Shown here piece by piece: positions 25,501 to 36,125 of a stretch of 64,000 bases of DNA (positions are counted from its first letter, which is position 1; each line of letters begins with the position of its first letter). The translations under genes were made by a program, and so were the position numbers. The notes beneath the pieces were generated by a model, which was not told the origin of the DNA, searched no databases, and worked only from the letters and a program-made list of their open reading frames with translations. Source of the DNA: Glandiceps talaboti (taxonomy: Eukaryota; Hemichordata; Enteropneusta; Spengelidae); contig NC_135557.1 of the NCBI RefSeq assembly GCF_964340395.1, positions 5,148,216 through 5,212,215 of the forward strand. The letters run 5' to 3'.

Positions 25501-27219
25501 CTTTTTTAACAGAAAGTGAGGGCTATGACAATCTCTAATTTTCAAGTCAGCATTTACCAGTACCTGTCATTCTCAACTAGCTCGTCCAAACAGTTTTGTT
25601 TCTCTTGTCGGGTTCTCTCATTTTAGGAATTAACGTTTATTAGATTTACAGTTTGCTGTCTGCATTGTGTAATGAATTATAATGTGATTGTCAGTTCGAA
25701 AAGTTCAACCTTGACCTTTTTTCCTCAGCTTAGGTGTCACTCTCATTTTCCAAACTCTTAGGTGGTCTCGTATCATACGTCGTTAGAAATTGGTTCTTCA
25801 TGTGCTATGTACTCATATATAAAATAAGAGAATTGACTATCATGGATAAGTGACCCCCCCCCCCCCCCAGTGACTAAGGGACGATCGCTCAATGTAGTAC
25901 ACGTTAAAGTTAACGAACATTGTTTGTTTAGGACAAAAAACCCTCCCCCTCCCCTTAAATGAACGATCGCAAGTGCAACATCACATGTTTATATATGATG
26001 TACACCATGATGAAAACTGTAGCGGTCACATCACTACAACCAGTGTAATATAAAAACATGATGGTAAACATGAAGTTTCAACTTATAGTTATGAACCTGT
26101 TTACTATTGAGAGATGTTGGTAAACATATCAAAATACTTCCGGAAACCCAGCACTGTATCTCATATTAGTAAGTAATTTTTTTTATCAACTTATCAACAT
26201 CTCAGTAGTAAATACAAAACCTGTTATCAGTAAAGGCATGAGAGTTTTCAAAATTGGGTTAGAAGTGTGAAAATGAAATTCAGCAATCGTATTGATGCCA
26301 GACACCCCCTCCACCCCTAAAGAAACAAAGTTTACTTATTTAGCTTGTGTGACATTGTGTGATCGTTCTTAACAACAACATTGTCATAGCAACCTACACC
26401 CACACTCAAAATACACTAGTTTTGTTATCTTCATATTTGGAAATACCTTCTGTTCAGAATGTGTTTGTTTGAAATCAAGAATGTTAGTGTTTCTCCCTAT
26501 TGTTTGTTTGTGATTGGTTGATGGCAATGGTCAGTCACTTCAAACCATGTAGCTTAACACATACTTCAGGTGGGACTTGACGTCTCCAGTGAGCATAGAC
26601 CCAAAATAGACATAAGTATTACAATAACCTGACCCTAAAAGAGCAAATGAAACACTGGTTTCAGCTCTACTCCACAGTGTCGGCACTGTCTGGTTGTGTT
26701 GTTGCCATGGAGATATTCATTAGACAAAATTAACCACTATAGAGGCTATCCATGGCTTTGAAACTCTCCTGGGTGAAGAAATCTTGAGATTGGAAGTCAC
26801 ACATAGCATCTAGACTAAGAACCCTTTTTATTTATTGTTTGTTTCATAGTAAGTATGGGTCGGTCAGTATAAACAAAAGTAAAAAAATAACATCTTCATG
26901 TTTCTCTGCATCTCCTTTTCCTCCTCTCTATCTTCTTTTTATTGAATTCCTGGTAACAAGCCCTTTCCCAGCTTCTCTACACAATTGACGTGTTCTCAGC
27001 CAAACTTTAAATAAATTTTTAAGTTTATCACTGCTGCCCTTTACAGTCCAGACAATTGCTTATTTTTGTCATAGAGGGCGCTGTTCCACAAAGTATTAGA
27101 GGCAGGCAAAAATGGAAAAAAAATTATTTTGATGTCTGAGCTGAAAATTTGGGTTGGTTGGATAATGAGAAACAGAAAAAATAGGGTCATCCATATCTTG
27201 GTATACACAATAATATACC
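25501..27219. other. No gene recognised
   Basis: Noncoding. It has a C-run at 25853-25869, single X-box-like sites near 26376 (minus strand) and 26699 (GTTGCCATGGAGAT), and an AGAGGGCGCTGTTCC element near 27074. Confidence 0.5.
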
Positions 27220-27227
27220 TCCTTAAC

Positions 27228-27282
27228 ACACAAATAACAACAAATAACAACAAATAACAACACATAACAACAGATAACAAAT
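27228..27282. repeat. (CAAATAACAA)n short tandem repeat
   Basis: Five to six imperfect 10-bp units of CAAATAACAA. Confidence 0.85.
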
Positions 27283-27378
27283 GAAGAGTTCAAATACTTT
27301 ATTAATAAAACCAAACTTTGCAAATATATACACATTATCATAAAAAATGATTCCTCAAAACCTGGAAACATGAAAAAG

Positions 27379-27452
27379 TACCACAGGGGGAAGGAATACA
27401 ATTCTATAGTTATATGTACCACAGGGGGAAGGAATACAACTCTATAGTTATA
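27379..27452. repeat. 37-bp tandem duplication
   Basis: Two adjacent near-identical copies containing GTACCACAGGGGGAAGGAAT. They differ by one base (CAATTC versus CAACTC). Confidence 0.85.
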
Positions 27453-28366
27453 TTTCTTTTTCATTTCATAAACATTGCTTTTGGTGTCAAATTATGGGAT
27501 GAGCTGTTTTACTTTCAATTTCAACTGAAGTAGTTTTTCTTCCCCTCACTCCTTAGTTTCAATACAAGAATAATTTTATTGTACAATTAGTCGACTGCTC
27601 TACATTCTTGTCCAAGATAAAATAATGATCAGTTGAAATATATCTGAATGACAAAGTGAGGCTTTGAACTTTGACACAGCATCATGGCACCACTTTGAAC
27701 TTTAACCTGTTGGTACAAATAAACATGATTTGATTTTGTGAGTTAGTTGACATGCTTACCTTATTTTGTCTTTACTTAGATGTCTTGTGTGTTTCACCCA
27801 GTACCTGAGCACCTAACCTGTGAATCAGTAGCATTCTCACAAGTTAGGGTCTCAGGGAACAGGTAAAGCACTGAAGGATCCTGGGATATCCTGAGAGACA
27901 CTGGTGAATGGGGTCAAAGGTTAAATCCAAGATGGCGACAACTGTACCAAAACAGTAAAGGTGAGTGTTGTGTAGTGGGAAACTTTAATTGTCTGACAGA
28001 ATATAACTTAGATCAAGAAGTGAGTTTTTAAATTACTCTAGGATAAGAATATTTTCAGACTGATTCAATGAATGAGGCAGCTTTTGTTACAAAACTTGAC
28101 AAGAGTGATCTGTTTTTCACTTTTGTGTTCTTTTAAGTTTTAGCCAACAATTCTAAAATGGATCAGTGAGTGTAGACTAGTAATAATATAACTCTGCCAT
28201 GTATGGACTGTTTTACTAGATTTGAAGAAATATCTTTATTTAAGTTTATTCTCTTGTATTGGATTTCAAAAATTAATGACAAAAATTTGGCAATGCAATG
28301 TTATTTACTAGTCTAAAGGAGATAATGCCTATCTCAAACCCAAGGTTAAACATTTTGTATCCTGGC
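27453..28366. other. No confident gene; possible short 5' exon at 27905-27959
   Basis: One spot resembles a first exon: CAAGATGGCGACAACTG (YY1-like, about 27931) contains an ATG that opens only an 8-codon reading frame, followed by CAGTAAAG and a strong donor GTGAGTG at 27960. No partner exon was identified. The rest looks noncoding. Confidence 0.3.
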
Positions 28367-28779
28367 GTGCGTTCGATTTTGTGTCCCCAGGGAGCCTCAG
28401 ACCAGGGTAACTGACGTCACTTGGGCACCTCAGGTCGTGTGAAAATTGAACGTATTTTATTGCATTTGGGGGTACCCCTGGGAGCCTATAAATATAATTA
28501 AATCTGTGATTCATGATAAATAATTTGGTCCGTCTTTCCGAAATATTTTAGACAATTTGAAGTGAAAAATTATTTCCTCACTAAATGTGGAAAGATATCC
28601 TCAAAATACAGTATAATTCTTGGGTCAAGTCAGGTCAGGTCAATCCCCAAGCTGTCCCTGCTCCATGAGGAGGGTCGACTTGGGGCGCCCCGAGTTGACG
28701 TCATGTAATAATCGAACGCAACTTGGGACAACTTTATATAGGTGCCTCGAGGCACCCTGGGTTGAATAATTGAACGCAC
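28367..28779. mobile_element. MITE-like element with about 32-bp terminal inverted repeats and two CRE palindromes
   Basis: The left end starts GTGCGTTCGATTTTGTG and continues to CCCAGGGAGCCTC. The right end, read inverted, starts GTGCGTTCAATTATTCA and continues to CCCAGGGTGCCTC. Internal sub-terminal repeats carry further CGTTCGAT/ATCGAACG copies. Two perfect TGACGTCA sites lie at 28412-28419 and 28696-28703. There is no coding capacity. No unambiguous target-site duplication was seen. Confidence 0.7.
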
Positions 28780-28799
28780 CCATGGCTTCATATGTTAGT

Positions 28800-28813
28800 G
28801 CGCCCTCTCGTGG
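28800..28813 (-). promoter_or_regulatory. CTCF-like site
   Basis: The minus strand reads CCACGAGAGGGCGC, close to the CTCF core consensus. It lies 21 bp outside the MITE at 28367-28779. Motif resemblance only. Confidence 0.35.
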
Positions 28814-30730
28814 CAGGTCCTGGTGTTAGTGTGGCATATTTTGTACTGTATTCAGAAGACTTACTGTCACTACACTGACCTACCACACTATCATAGCAGG
28901 AAGTGTCACAACTTAGCTGATCTATCATGTTTATTAAGTGAACCCCATCCCCTTGTTAGTTATTTAGGAAGTCCATTTTTAGATTCTAGATATAAGAATT
29001 CAAGAAACACTGAATTTTCACATCCTTATTTTCTGTGAAAAAATTAGACATCAGTGACAAGGCACAAACCTATCCTACACATTACTATGACAACTATCAC
29101 TATGACAACAAATATGTAAATTAGTCAATTAATCAATGTGTAACTGCTTGTTGAATACATATGTTTGACATTTAGACAAAATATCAAACTATATTGAAAT
29201 GAAAAAAAAAACATACCATATTTTTACTTGATATTTATTTTCAATGGCAGTCATCTCCTTCTACCACAGGTTTTTGTTCAATATTTGTAATTAAAAACAC
29301 CCTACATGGACACATTGTTGTATTGACCTAGTGTGACAATACACTATTACAACATCACGGAATTCCATCGTTTATGGTGCTACAGAGGGAAAACATTTAA
29401 CGACCCACTCTTGGGTTTAAAAATATATTTAGTGAATAAATTATGAATACATTTCTGGAAACTGTCAAAAAGCATGGTCACTTTAGCTGACTTTTGAAGA
29501 ATGGACAGACAAACATCAGTTCTTTGATTTTTGTCTAAAATTGAAATGTGGTGTGTGAAACAATTACTGATATAGCCAAATTTTGTAGTCTCACAAATTA
29601 GGCGGGAAAGTGAAATGACACAAAATTCATAGAATTGACATTTAGTGTGATCAAATGTGAATTTTTTATCAGAATTACTTCTTTCACTTTAGTCTAAAAT
29701 TAAAATGTGGTGTGTGAAAAAATTACTGAAAATCTGAAACTCTATACATGTAATTTTAGTAGAAATGTGATAGACAGATGAAAATGACTAAAAAAGATAT
29801 ATTTACCAATATGACTTCATAATACATCAGCTGACAGTGTTATCACCTACAGGTAACCATACATGACCATCAAACGCCACAAGGAACTAAATCTGTGATA
29901 AAAACCCGACAAAAAATGCTGATCTGTGTAAGGTACTGAAAACATAGTGATCTCTAGCCAGACAAAATGTCTACTGTCTACAACCAAACTAATTGTCTAC
30001 CACCTACACATGTACTAAACTCTATTTGGTAAATTTTCCATTTCTAATACTCACCTACACGTGCCAAGCTACCCACACAACTATACTAAATAAAAGACAA
30101 CAAATGAATGGCCCATAGGAGATGAATTATTCCATTATAATGATGGTCAACCAATCAGCATACAGCTACCATATACAGTGTATAAAACAGTCAATAAATT
30201 CATTCGGTTTTTAAATAATTTAGGTGTGGCATATTTCTCATATAAATACCCACTAAAGATGTGATGCTACTGCATTGAAAATATTGAATGGATTCAGTTG
30301 TGAAACTAGCAAGAAGGATGGTACAAACAACTTGTCTTGACAGATTACCCCTTTAGGAACTGACAAATGTGACCTTTAACCTTTTTAAATAGCAGACTAC
30401 ACATTAACAAAAATATAAGTAATTCATTATCATGAAATGTTGTATAAATTTATACAAATTTTGTGAGTAAAATTAAGGAAGAATTGTTATAATCTTGACA
30501 AAACTACAAAGGAGATCAACTACATGCTAACAATTTATAGATTTAACACACAAAAAAATTTATTCAAATCTATTTTGGCGGGAAAGTGTCTGTTACATTC
30601 TAAAACTGACACAGCACCTAAAGAGTGACTATCACTAATATTCTACACTACATATTTCCTTTCAAGGAATTTTTTTTTCAATTTTGAAATTCATCAGATT
30701 TCCTTTATCAACTTCTATGTGATATGTGTC
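28814..30730. other. No gene recognised
   Basis: AT-rich sequence without splice-supported coding exons. The ORF at 28823-29038 has no recognisable domain. Confidence 0.5.
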
Positions 30731-30737
30731 TTAATGA

Positions 30738-30821
30738 AAATGAATTTTGTTATTTATAGTACAAGATTCTCCCTCAAAATGAATTTTGTTATTTATAGTA
30801 CAATATTCTCCCTCAAAATGC
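30738..30821. repeat. 42-bp tandem duplication
   Basis: Two copies of a unit containing GAATTTTGTTATTTATAGTA and ATTCTCCCTCAAAAT, differing by about one base. Confidence 0.85.
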
Positions 30822-30904
30822 AATAACCACTTTCTAAACCTGTGTAATAATGTGTAATACCTACACTTTCCAGTGCTGAGTAATTTATCAGTGACTTTAC
30901 TCCT

Positions 30905-31320
30905 TTTACTTGCCTACACAAACTGCATGTAGTGAGGTGTTAGTGTCTGTCAGTCCAGTATTTAGAACTGAGCTAGCAGATTGTTAACATAGGACTGGTG
31001 CAGGCATTAATTAACCCTACCAGTTGCTAACACATACTGGTGAGGTGTTTGAGTGCCAGCCCAGAGTTAGCACTGAGCTAGTCTGGTGTTAACATAGGAC
31101 TGGTGTAGACATTAACCCTTCCAGTTACTAACACATACTGGTGAAGTGCGTGTTAGTGCCAGCCTGGTGTTAGTAGTAGTACTGAGCTACCCTGGTGCAG
31201 GCATTAATCCTACCACTGTACCAGTTGCTAACTTGATACCTGCGAGATGTCAGTGCAAGCTCAGTTTTAGCCTGGTGTTATGATAGGGCTGATAGAGACA
31301 TTAACCCTTCAAGTTCAAGT
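30905..31320. repeat. Diverged ~105-bp tandem repeat, about four units
   Basis: The recurring order is GAGCTAG, GTGTTAACATAGGACTGGTG, AGACATTAACCCT, CCAGTTGCTAACACATACTG. The GTTAACAT phase points are at 30983 and 31088. Later units are eroded. Confidence 0.75.
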
Positions 31321-31858
31321 TCAAGTGAAGTGAAGTGATGTGTTTGTAATTGAGCTAGCTAGGTTTATAGACATACAAGCAAAGTCATTCTTGAACTGTT
31401 CACTTTAAAAGCCAAACCACCTTTCATTCCCAATACAACAAATAAAACAAAAAACAACCTTCAGCAACAACAAATTTAAACATACATGTATATCATGTGA
31501 TATAAATCAGAGTAAATAAAATAGGCAATCTGGTTTTTCAAAAATGGATGCCACATTGTACAAAACCACGTTATCAAATGATTAATTTCTAGAGAGATAT
31601 TTAGGACAGCTGAGTAGATGATTTACTAGTAAATATTGGTTGATACGATCACAAATCAATTATTTCTATAAAATAGAGAAAAGTGATCAAGGAAAGTACA
31701 TGACAGTGTACAATAAATTATAGCAATGCTGTATTACAGGTTTTTATTTTAAATAGAATTCTGAATACTGGGAAATAAATATAAGCCTATTGTTCTTGTA
31801 GGCGGAAAAATGTATAAACTCTAGCTGTGATCAACACAATTCCCTGTCATACTAAAAT

Positions 31859-32244
31859 TAGGCCTAAAAAATAATTGTTTGGTTCCAGTTACCTGACCCC
31901 ACCTAGTATTTCACTGCTGACTCCAAACCTTTTTTTACGTATTGAAGCAAAAAAAATAAAATTGCTAAAACTGTTAAGTCTCACGAGAAATAGTGGATGC
32001 GGAAACTGACATCAACTTAAAAAGACAAAAGAAAACTGTTCTTCTAATCTGTAATGGCTGTACATCTGATAGGAAGAAATAAACAACACAGAGACCATTT
32101 GGAAAACAATGGAAAACCTGAACTACATGTAGACACTCGCACATTAAAAAAAAAAAGATATGTAATAAAAATAAAGCTAAGAATCTACCTACCCCACCTA
32201 TTTTAAGTGTAATCGGAACCACATTCTGTATTTATTAGGCCTTA
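31859..32244. mobile_element. MITE family A, copy 1
   Basis: Ends are imperfect inverted repeats: the left reads TTAGGCCTAAAAAATAATTG then GGTTCC; the inverted right end reads AAGGCCTAATAAATACAG then GGTTCCGATTA. Its interior (AATAGTGGATGCGGAAACTG, GTACATCTGATAGGAAG, CACAGAGACCATTTGGAAAA) is shared with copies at 36180-36563 and 55610-55893. No ORF; non-autonomous DNA transposon by structure. Confidence 0.85.
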
Positions 32245-32395
32245 TGGCTGATGTTACAGGCTACTTAGTTGGAGCTTAATATGCAATTTATCTGATATAG
32301 ATCAAAAAAGGTAAGCCACATCAGATACTTTAAAGCATCTTCTCTACCAGCTATTATTTGACCGACCAAAATTGCAACCATTTAAACAGCTATCA

Positions 32396-32453
32396 CTTCA
32401 TCATAGTTACACAAATGTATATATTTATCATAGTTACACAAATAAATAAATAA

Positions 32454-32506
<53 letters not shown>
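32396..32506. repeat. (AAAT)n and (TA)n microsatellites after a 25-bp duplication
   Basis: TCATAGTTACACAAAT occurs twice (about 32400 and 32429), then (AAAT)n, then (TA)n at about 32459-32505. Confidence 0.9.
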
Positions 32507-32507
<1 letters not shown>

Positions 32508-32666
32508 CACATCACATCACAAATTATACATATTTCATATAAGCATCACAGAGTTCATATACAAGAAGTCATTTTACATATCATATCAAAAGTAATAGTT
32601 TTATCGTCAATCCGTACCAACTGATATAATAGTAGTTTTTCATTTGACCAGTATGACCATCTGTCT

Positions 32667-32722
32667 GTCTGTGAATATATGTATGTATGTCTGGCTGTCT
32701 GTCTGTCTGTCTGTCTGTCTGT
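32667..32722. repeat. (CTGT)n microsatellite
   Basis: Two CTGT runs split by a TATG run. Confidence 0.9.
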
Positions 32723-32814
32723 ATATATCCCTGTATTCCTCACTCTAGATCAGTTTTAATGAACTTACTACACATCTTCTTTATGGGAGTGAAATAAAGA
32801 GGAATGGTTTTGGT

Positions 32815-33020
32815 AGACATACACGCATATTAACAAATAAATTTCATAATTAATGATTTTGGTAATTAGGCAATATCTACAGAATATATGCTTTGATTTT
32901 AAAATAACTTTGTACTTATATTGAAATTTATCGTGCACATGAGTACCAAAATGCTTGGTGTAAATCTTGTTCAAATTTAGAATTTGCATAATTAATGATG
33001 TTTGCAAAGTAGGCCTTATG
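32815..33020. repeat. Octamer-containing repeat, two diverged units
   Basis: Units with CATAATTAATGATTTTGGTA/ATTAGGCAATATC near 32848-32880 and TTTGCATAATTAATGATGTT/AAGTAGGCC near 32984-33013 belong to the same dispersed family as 42560-43020 and 50440-50740. Confidence 0.6.
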
Positions 33021-33319
33021 TTACCACTTCAGTATCACTTGGGCTGGTTAGAATGGGTTGAAGTAGAAATTGATGAGATTTGTTTATAAAATCCTGTCAC
33101 AATAACACTATTGCCCTATACTATGTACACTACCATCATTTGTCCTAAGCTTCCCTTTCATGGAATGAAATAAAGATTATCACTTTCCTGGATAGGTGGT
33201 AGTAGTTCTTTGATCACCTCTCAATTACAACAAATTAAATATCTCGCATTGTAAAAATCGACCCACTAACGACAGGAAATAACCCTCTGACTGTTAAATT
33301 GTGAACGAAAAGATGGATG

Positions 33320-34405
33320 GTATAAATTATGTTCTTTATAATTCAACCTATGTTGTATACCATGCAATCACTAAACGAGGATGTAGTAGCTTTGTGTTTG
33401 ACCGTTAACATAGGGAAGACAAACTACATAATGTTTCATAGCAAACGTAAAATGGTTAGCAAACATGGTGCACTTATCTTCAATGATCAACTTCTAAATG
33501 AGGTCGACAAAGTTTCCTTTGTCGGTATTATCATTGACAGACATTTATTATGGAAAGATCACATTGAATATGTAACAAATTGTGTTAGGATTATTTAAAT
33601 TGAGAAATGTTGTTCCCCATCATATTTTACTGTTACTTTACAAAGCCTTTCTCCAGCCCAATATAATGTATGGTTTAGAAGTTTGGGGCAGTACATATTC
33701 ATCGTATCTACAGCCAATTATGTATATCCAGAAAATGTGTGTGCGATGTATGACTTACTCTGGCTTCAGAGACTCGTCTTCTCCTTTATTTAAAAAGATG
33801 GATCTTCTTAATATTTATAAACTTCATAAACTTGGTGTAGGAAATTTTATTTTTGATTTTTATAATAAGAATCTTCCTCGTGATTTAAGCGATTATTTCC
33901 AGGTGATCGATCATAGCCGAGACACAAGATTTAAACTTCGGCGAAATTTGGCAATTCCGATAATACGCACAGCTGCCGGTCAATTTTCCATCAGGTTTTC
34001 AGGAACAAAATTGTTGTGGAACAGTTTGCTAACAGAAATGAAATGTCTCCATCAAAACATCTGTTCAGGAAAGCTTTTACAGCGTATCTAGTTGACGAAA
34101 TTTAAACTAGTGAATATAATACATATTCTTGCATTGTTAGCTTGTTTTTGATATTTTCTCCCATTATATTTTTTCTTCTAGTTCTGTGTAGCCCGTATCG
34201 TTATTGATGCATATGAACCCTGAGCTGGAGCCAAACTTGATTAGCAAAAAGCTATTTTTTGACTCCAAAGCTCATTTGTTTATTTATTTCCTGCATTTTG
34301 TAATTGTAACTTACTTTAAATTGGCAATAAAATGAATGAATGAATGAATGAATGAATGAATGAATGAATGAATGAATGAATGAATGAATGAATGAATGAA
34401 TGAAT
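33320..34405 (+). mobile_element. 5'-truncated CR1/L2-like LINE with (TGAA)n tail
   Basis: An RT thumb/C-terminal region, about 235 bp of 3' UTR, then TTGGCAATAAAATGAATGAA expanding to 18 or more TGAA units (34331-34405). The last 330 bp are nearly identical to 52688-53034, so both belong to one recently active family. The left edge (about 33320) is estimated from where RT similarity starts. Confidence 0.85.
33359..34091 (+). pseudogene. LINE RT C-terminal fragment, frameshifted
   Basis: The first frame (to 33598) has LTVNIGKTNYIMFHSKRK and VSFVGIIIDRHLLWKDHIEY, matching the post-YADD region. A frameshift at about 33585 leads to the second frame (33582-34091) with LLYKAFLQPNIMYGLEVWG, LLNIYKLHKLGVGNFIFDF, a TRFKLRRNLAIP segment and QFSIRFSGTKLLWNSL. 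Small indels after this (compare KLWNSLPTEMKC at 52.7 kb) scramble the end. No catalytic YADD is present in this truncated copy. Confidence 0.85.
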
Positions 34406-35069
34406 TAAAAAGATATCCTAAAACGAAAGTCAAGAATCGAGTCCCGTACCAACCATGCCATACAAGAATGGCTATGAAGAGAATTACAGATGCTGTCATT
34501 ATCAACGATGCTTTATAGGAATGGTTAACTTGCTTTTATTATTCAAGTTGTACTTGATTACAAGAGTTACTGGGGGAGTTGTATTGATTTTCATCTTCGT
34601 CATACACTATAAAGTGAATAAAGTGGTAATCCTCCTGATGTAACCTGACTACCACCACCTCTGGTTCAGTAAAGAAATGTTAACCTTATTCAGAGTGTGG
34701 TATATCTTCATGTGTTTCAGTCTACTATGTCCTGTTGAACATACAGATTTGGAAATTAAATGGTTCCTGGTTAATATCCAGGCATTTATATACATGCTGT
34801 GGGGTAAAGTATAGCTCATTCACGTCACATGTTGCAAAGTATGATATACACACGAAGGATGTCATCATATTTATGTCACCATGGTTACGAGTAATAATAA
34901 GTCTCGGAACTTGTAGTTGACCTATCTTTATTCTCTACCTATATACACACAAAAGTTAAACTTGTGGAGCCGTACTGGCCACGTCTGTAATTTTCTAATA
35001 CTTACAATAAATACTATAAGATACACAATTCATATGACTACATAAATAACAGTAAAAGTAAAGGTACAG
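34406..35069. other. No confident gene; possible upstream intron of the LRR-GPCR
   Basis: A good acceptor context (ATGTGTTTCAG) occurs at about 34722, followed by an open frame with CPVEHTDLEIKWFL. No domain is recognised and no donor is convincing, so no exon is called. Confidence 0.3.
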
Positions 35070-35126
35070 GTATAAAATGACAAATAACGATTCGACTTTT
35101 CTAGGTCTAAAGCGATTGACCTTTAT
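35070..35126 (+). CDS. Candidate LRR exon of the GPCR gene (partial or eroded)
   Basis: The open frame after CAG (AG at 35068-35069) reads YKMTNNDSTFLGLKRLTF and ends in TTTAT followed by donor GTAAGT at 35127. The phase (one base at start, two at end) is the same as the two secure LRR exons downstream, and FLGLKRLTFI aligns with FKDLQKLKFI of exon A. It is 57 nt instead of 72, the acceptor lacks a polypyrimidine tract, and an in-frame TAA lies just upstream. It may be eroded, or its true 5' edge may be misplaced. Confidence 0.45.
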
Positions 35127-35850
35127 GTAAGTAATGAAATACCAAGCAAGGATATAGAATGCTATACATATTATGTAAGTAATTAAACACCAAGTAATGA
35201 TATAGAATGCTATACATATTATGTAAGTAATGAAATACCAAGTAATGATATAGAATGCTATACATATTATGTAAGTAATGAAATACCAAGCAATGATATA
35301 GAATGCTATACATATTATGTAAGTAATTAAACACCAAGCAAGGATATAGAATGCTATACATATTATGTAAGTAATGAAATACCAAGCAATGATATAGAAT
35401 GCTATACATATTATGTAAGTAATTAAATACCAAGCAATGATATAGAATGCTATACATATTATGTAAGTAATGAAATACAAAGGAATGATATAGAATGCTA
35501 TACATATTATGTAAGTAATGAAATACCAAACAATGATATAGAATGCTATACATATTATGTAAGTAATGAAATACCAAGCAATGATATAGAATGCTATACA
35601 TATTATGTAAGTAATGAAATACCAAGCAAGGATATAGAATGCTATACATATTATGTAAGTAATGAATACCAAGCAAGGATATAGAATGCTATACATATTA
35701 TGTTAGTAATAAAATACCAAGCAAGGATATAGAATGCTATACATATTATGTAAGTAATGAAATACCAAGCAAGGATATAGAATGCTATACATATTATGTG
35801 AGTAATAAAATACCAAGCAAGGATATAGAATGCTATACATATTATGTGAT
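35127..35850. repeat. 48-bp tandem array, about 15 units, each containing a 5' splice-site sequence
   Basis: The unit contains ATTATGTAAGTAATGAAATA, CCAAGCAAGGATATAG and AATGCTATACAT. Phase points are exactly 48 bp apart (for example 35173 and 35221). The array begins at the donor of the candidate LRR exon, whose junction TTTATGTAAGTAATGAAATA is the template-like first unit. Minus-strand ORFs across it arise because 48 is a multiple of three. Confidence 0.95.
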
Positions 35851-36053
35851 ACTTATCAAAATATATACCTGAGCAAACATTACAATACAGAAGTTTTTTT
35901 AGTATGAAAAAGGATTCCCACCAGTTTCATGCATGATTGCATACTTAAGTTTCGTCACTTTACATTCCAATTGTGTAAGTACTAGAATCTAGATCTATAC
36001 GAGTAACAGAGAAACACGTAAATGTTTATCCACTATATTCCATGTTTTTACAG

Positions 36054-36125
36054 GGACATTTCAAATAATCGTTTGTATGGTGTAGCAGAGATGGCATTCA
36101 AAGATTTACAGAAGTTGAAATTTAT
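36054..36125 (+). CDS. LRR exon A of the GPCR gene
   Basis: A 72-bp exon between TTTTTACAG and GTAAGTTATT. It encodes one LRR, DISNNRLYGVAEMAFKDLQ then KLKF, with the codons split 1/2. 72-nt LRR exons in this phase are the norm in LGR-type genes. Confidence 0.85.

Noticed and set aside
34995-35696. Minus-strand ORFs of 233 and 189 codons with YNIICIAFYI-type repeats
   Set aside because: Produced by the 48-bp array (multiple of three). No start context, and the opposite strand carries the candidate LRR exon and donor.
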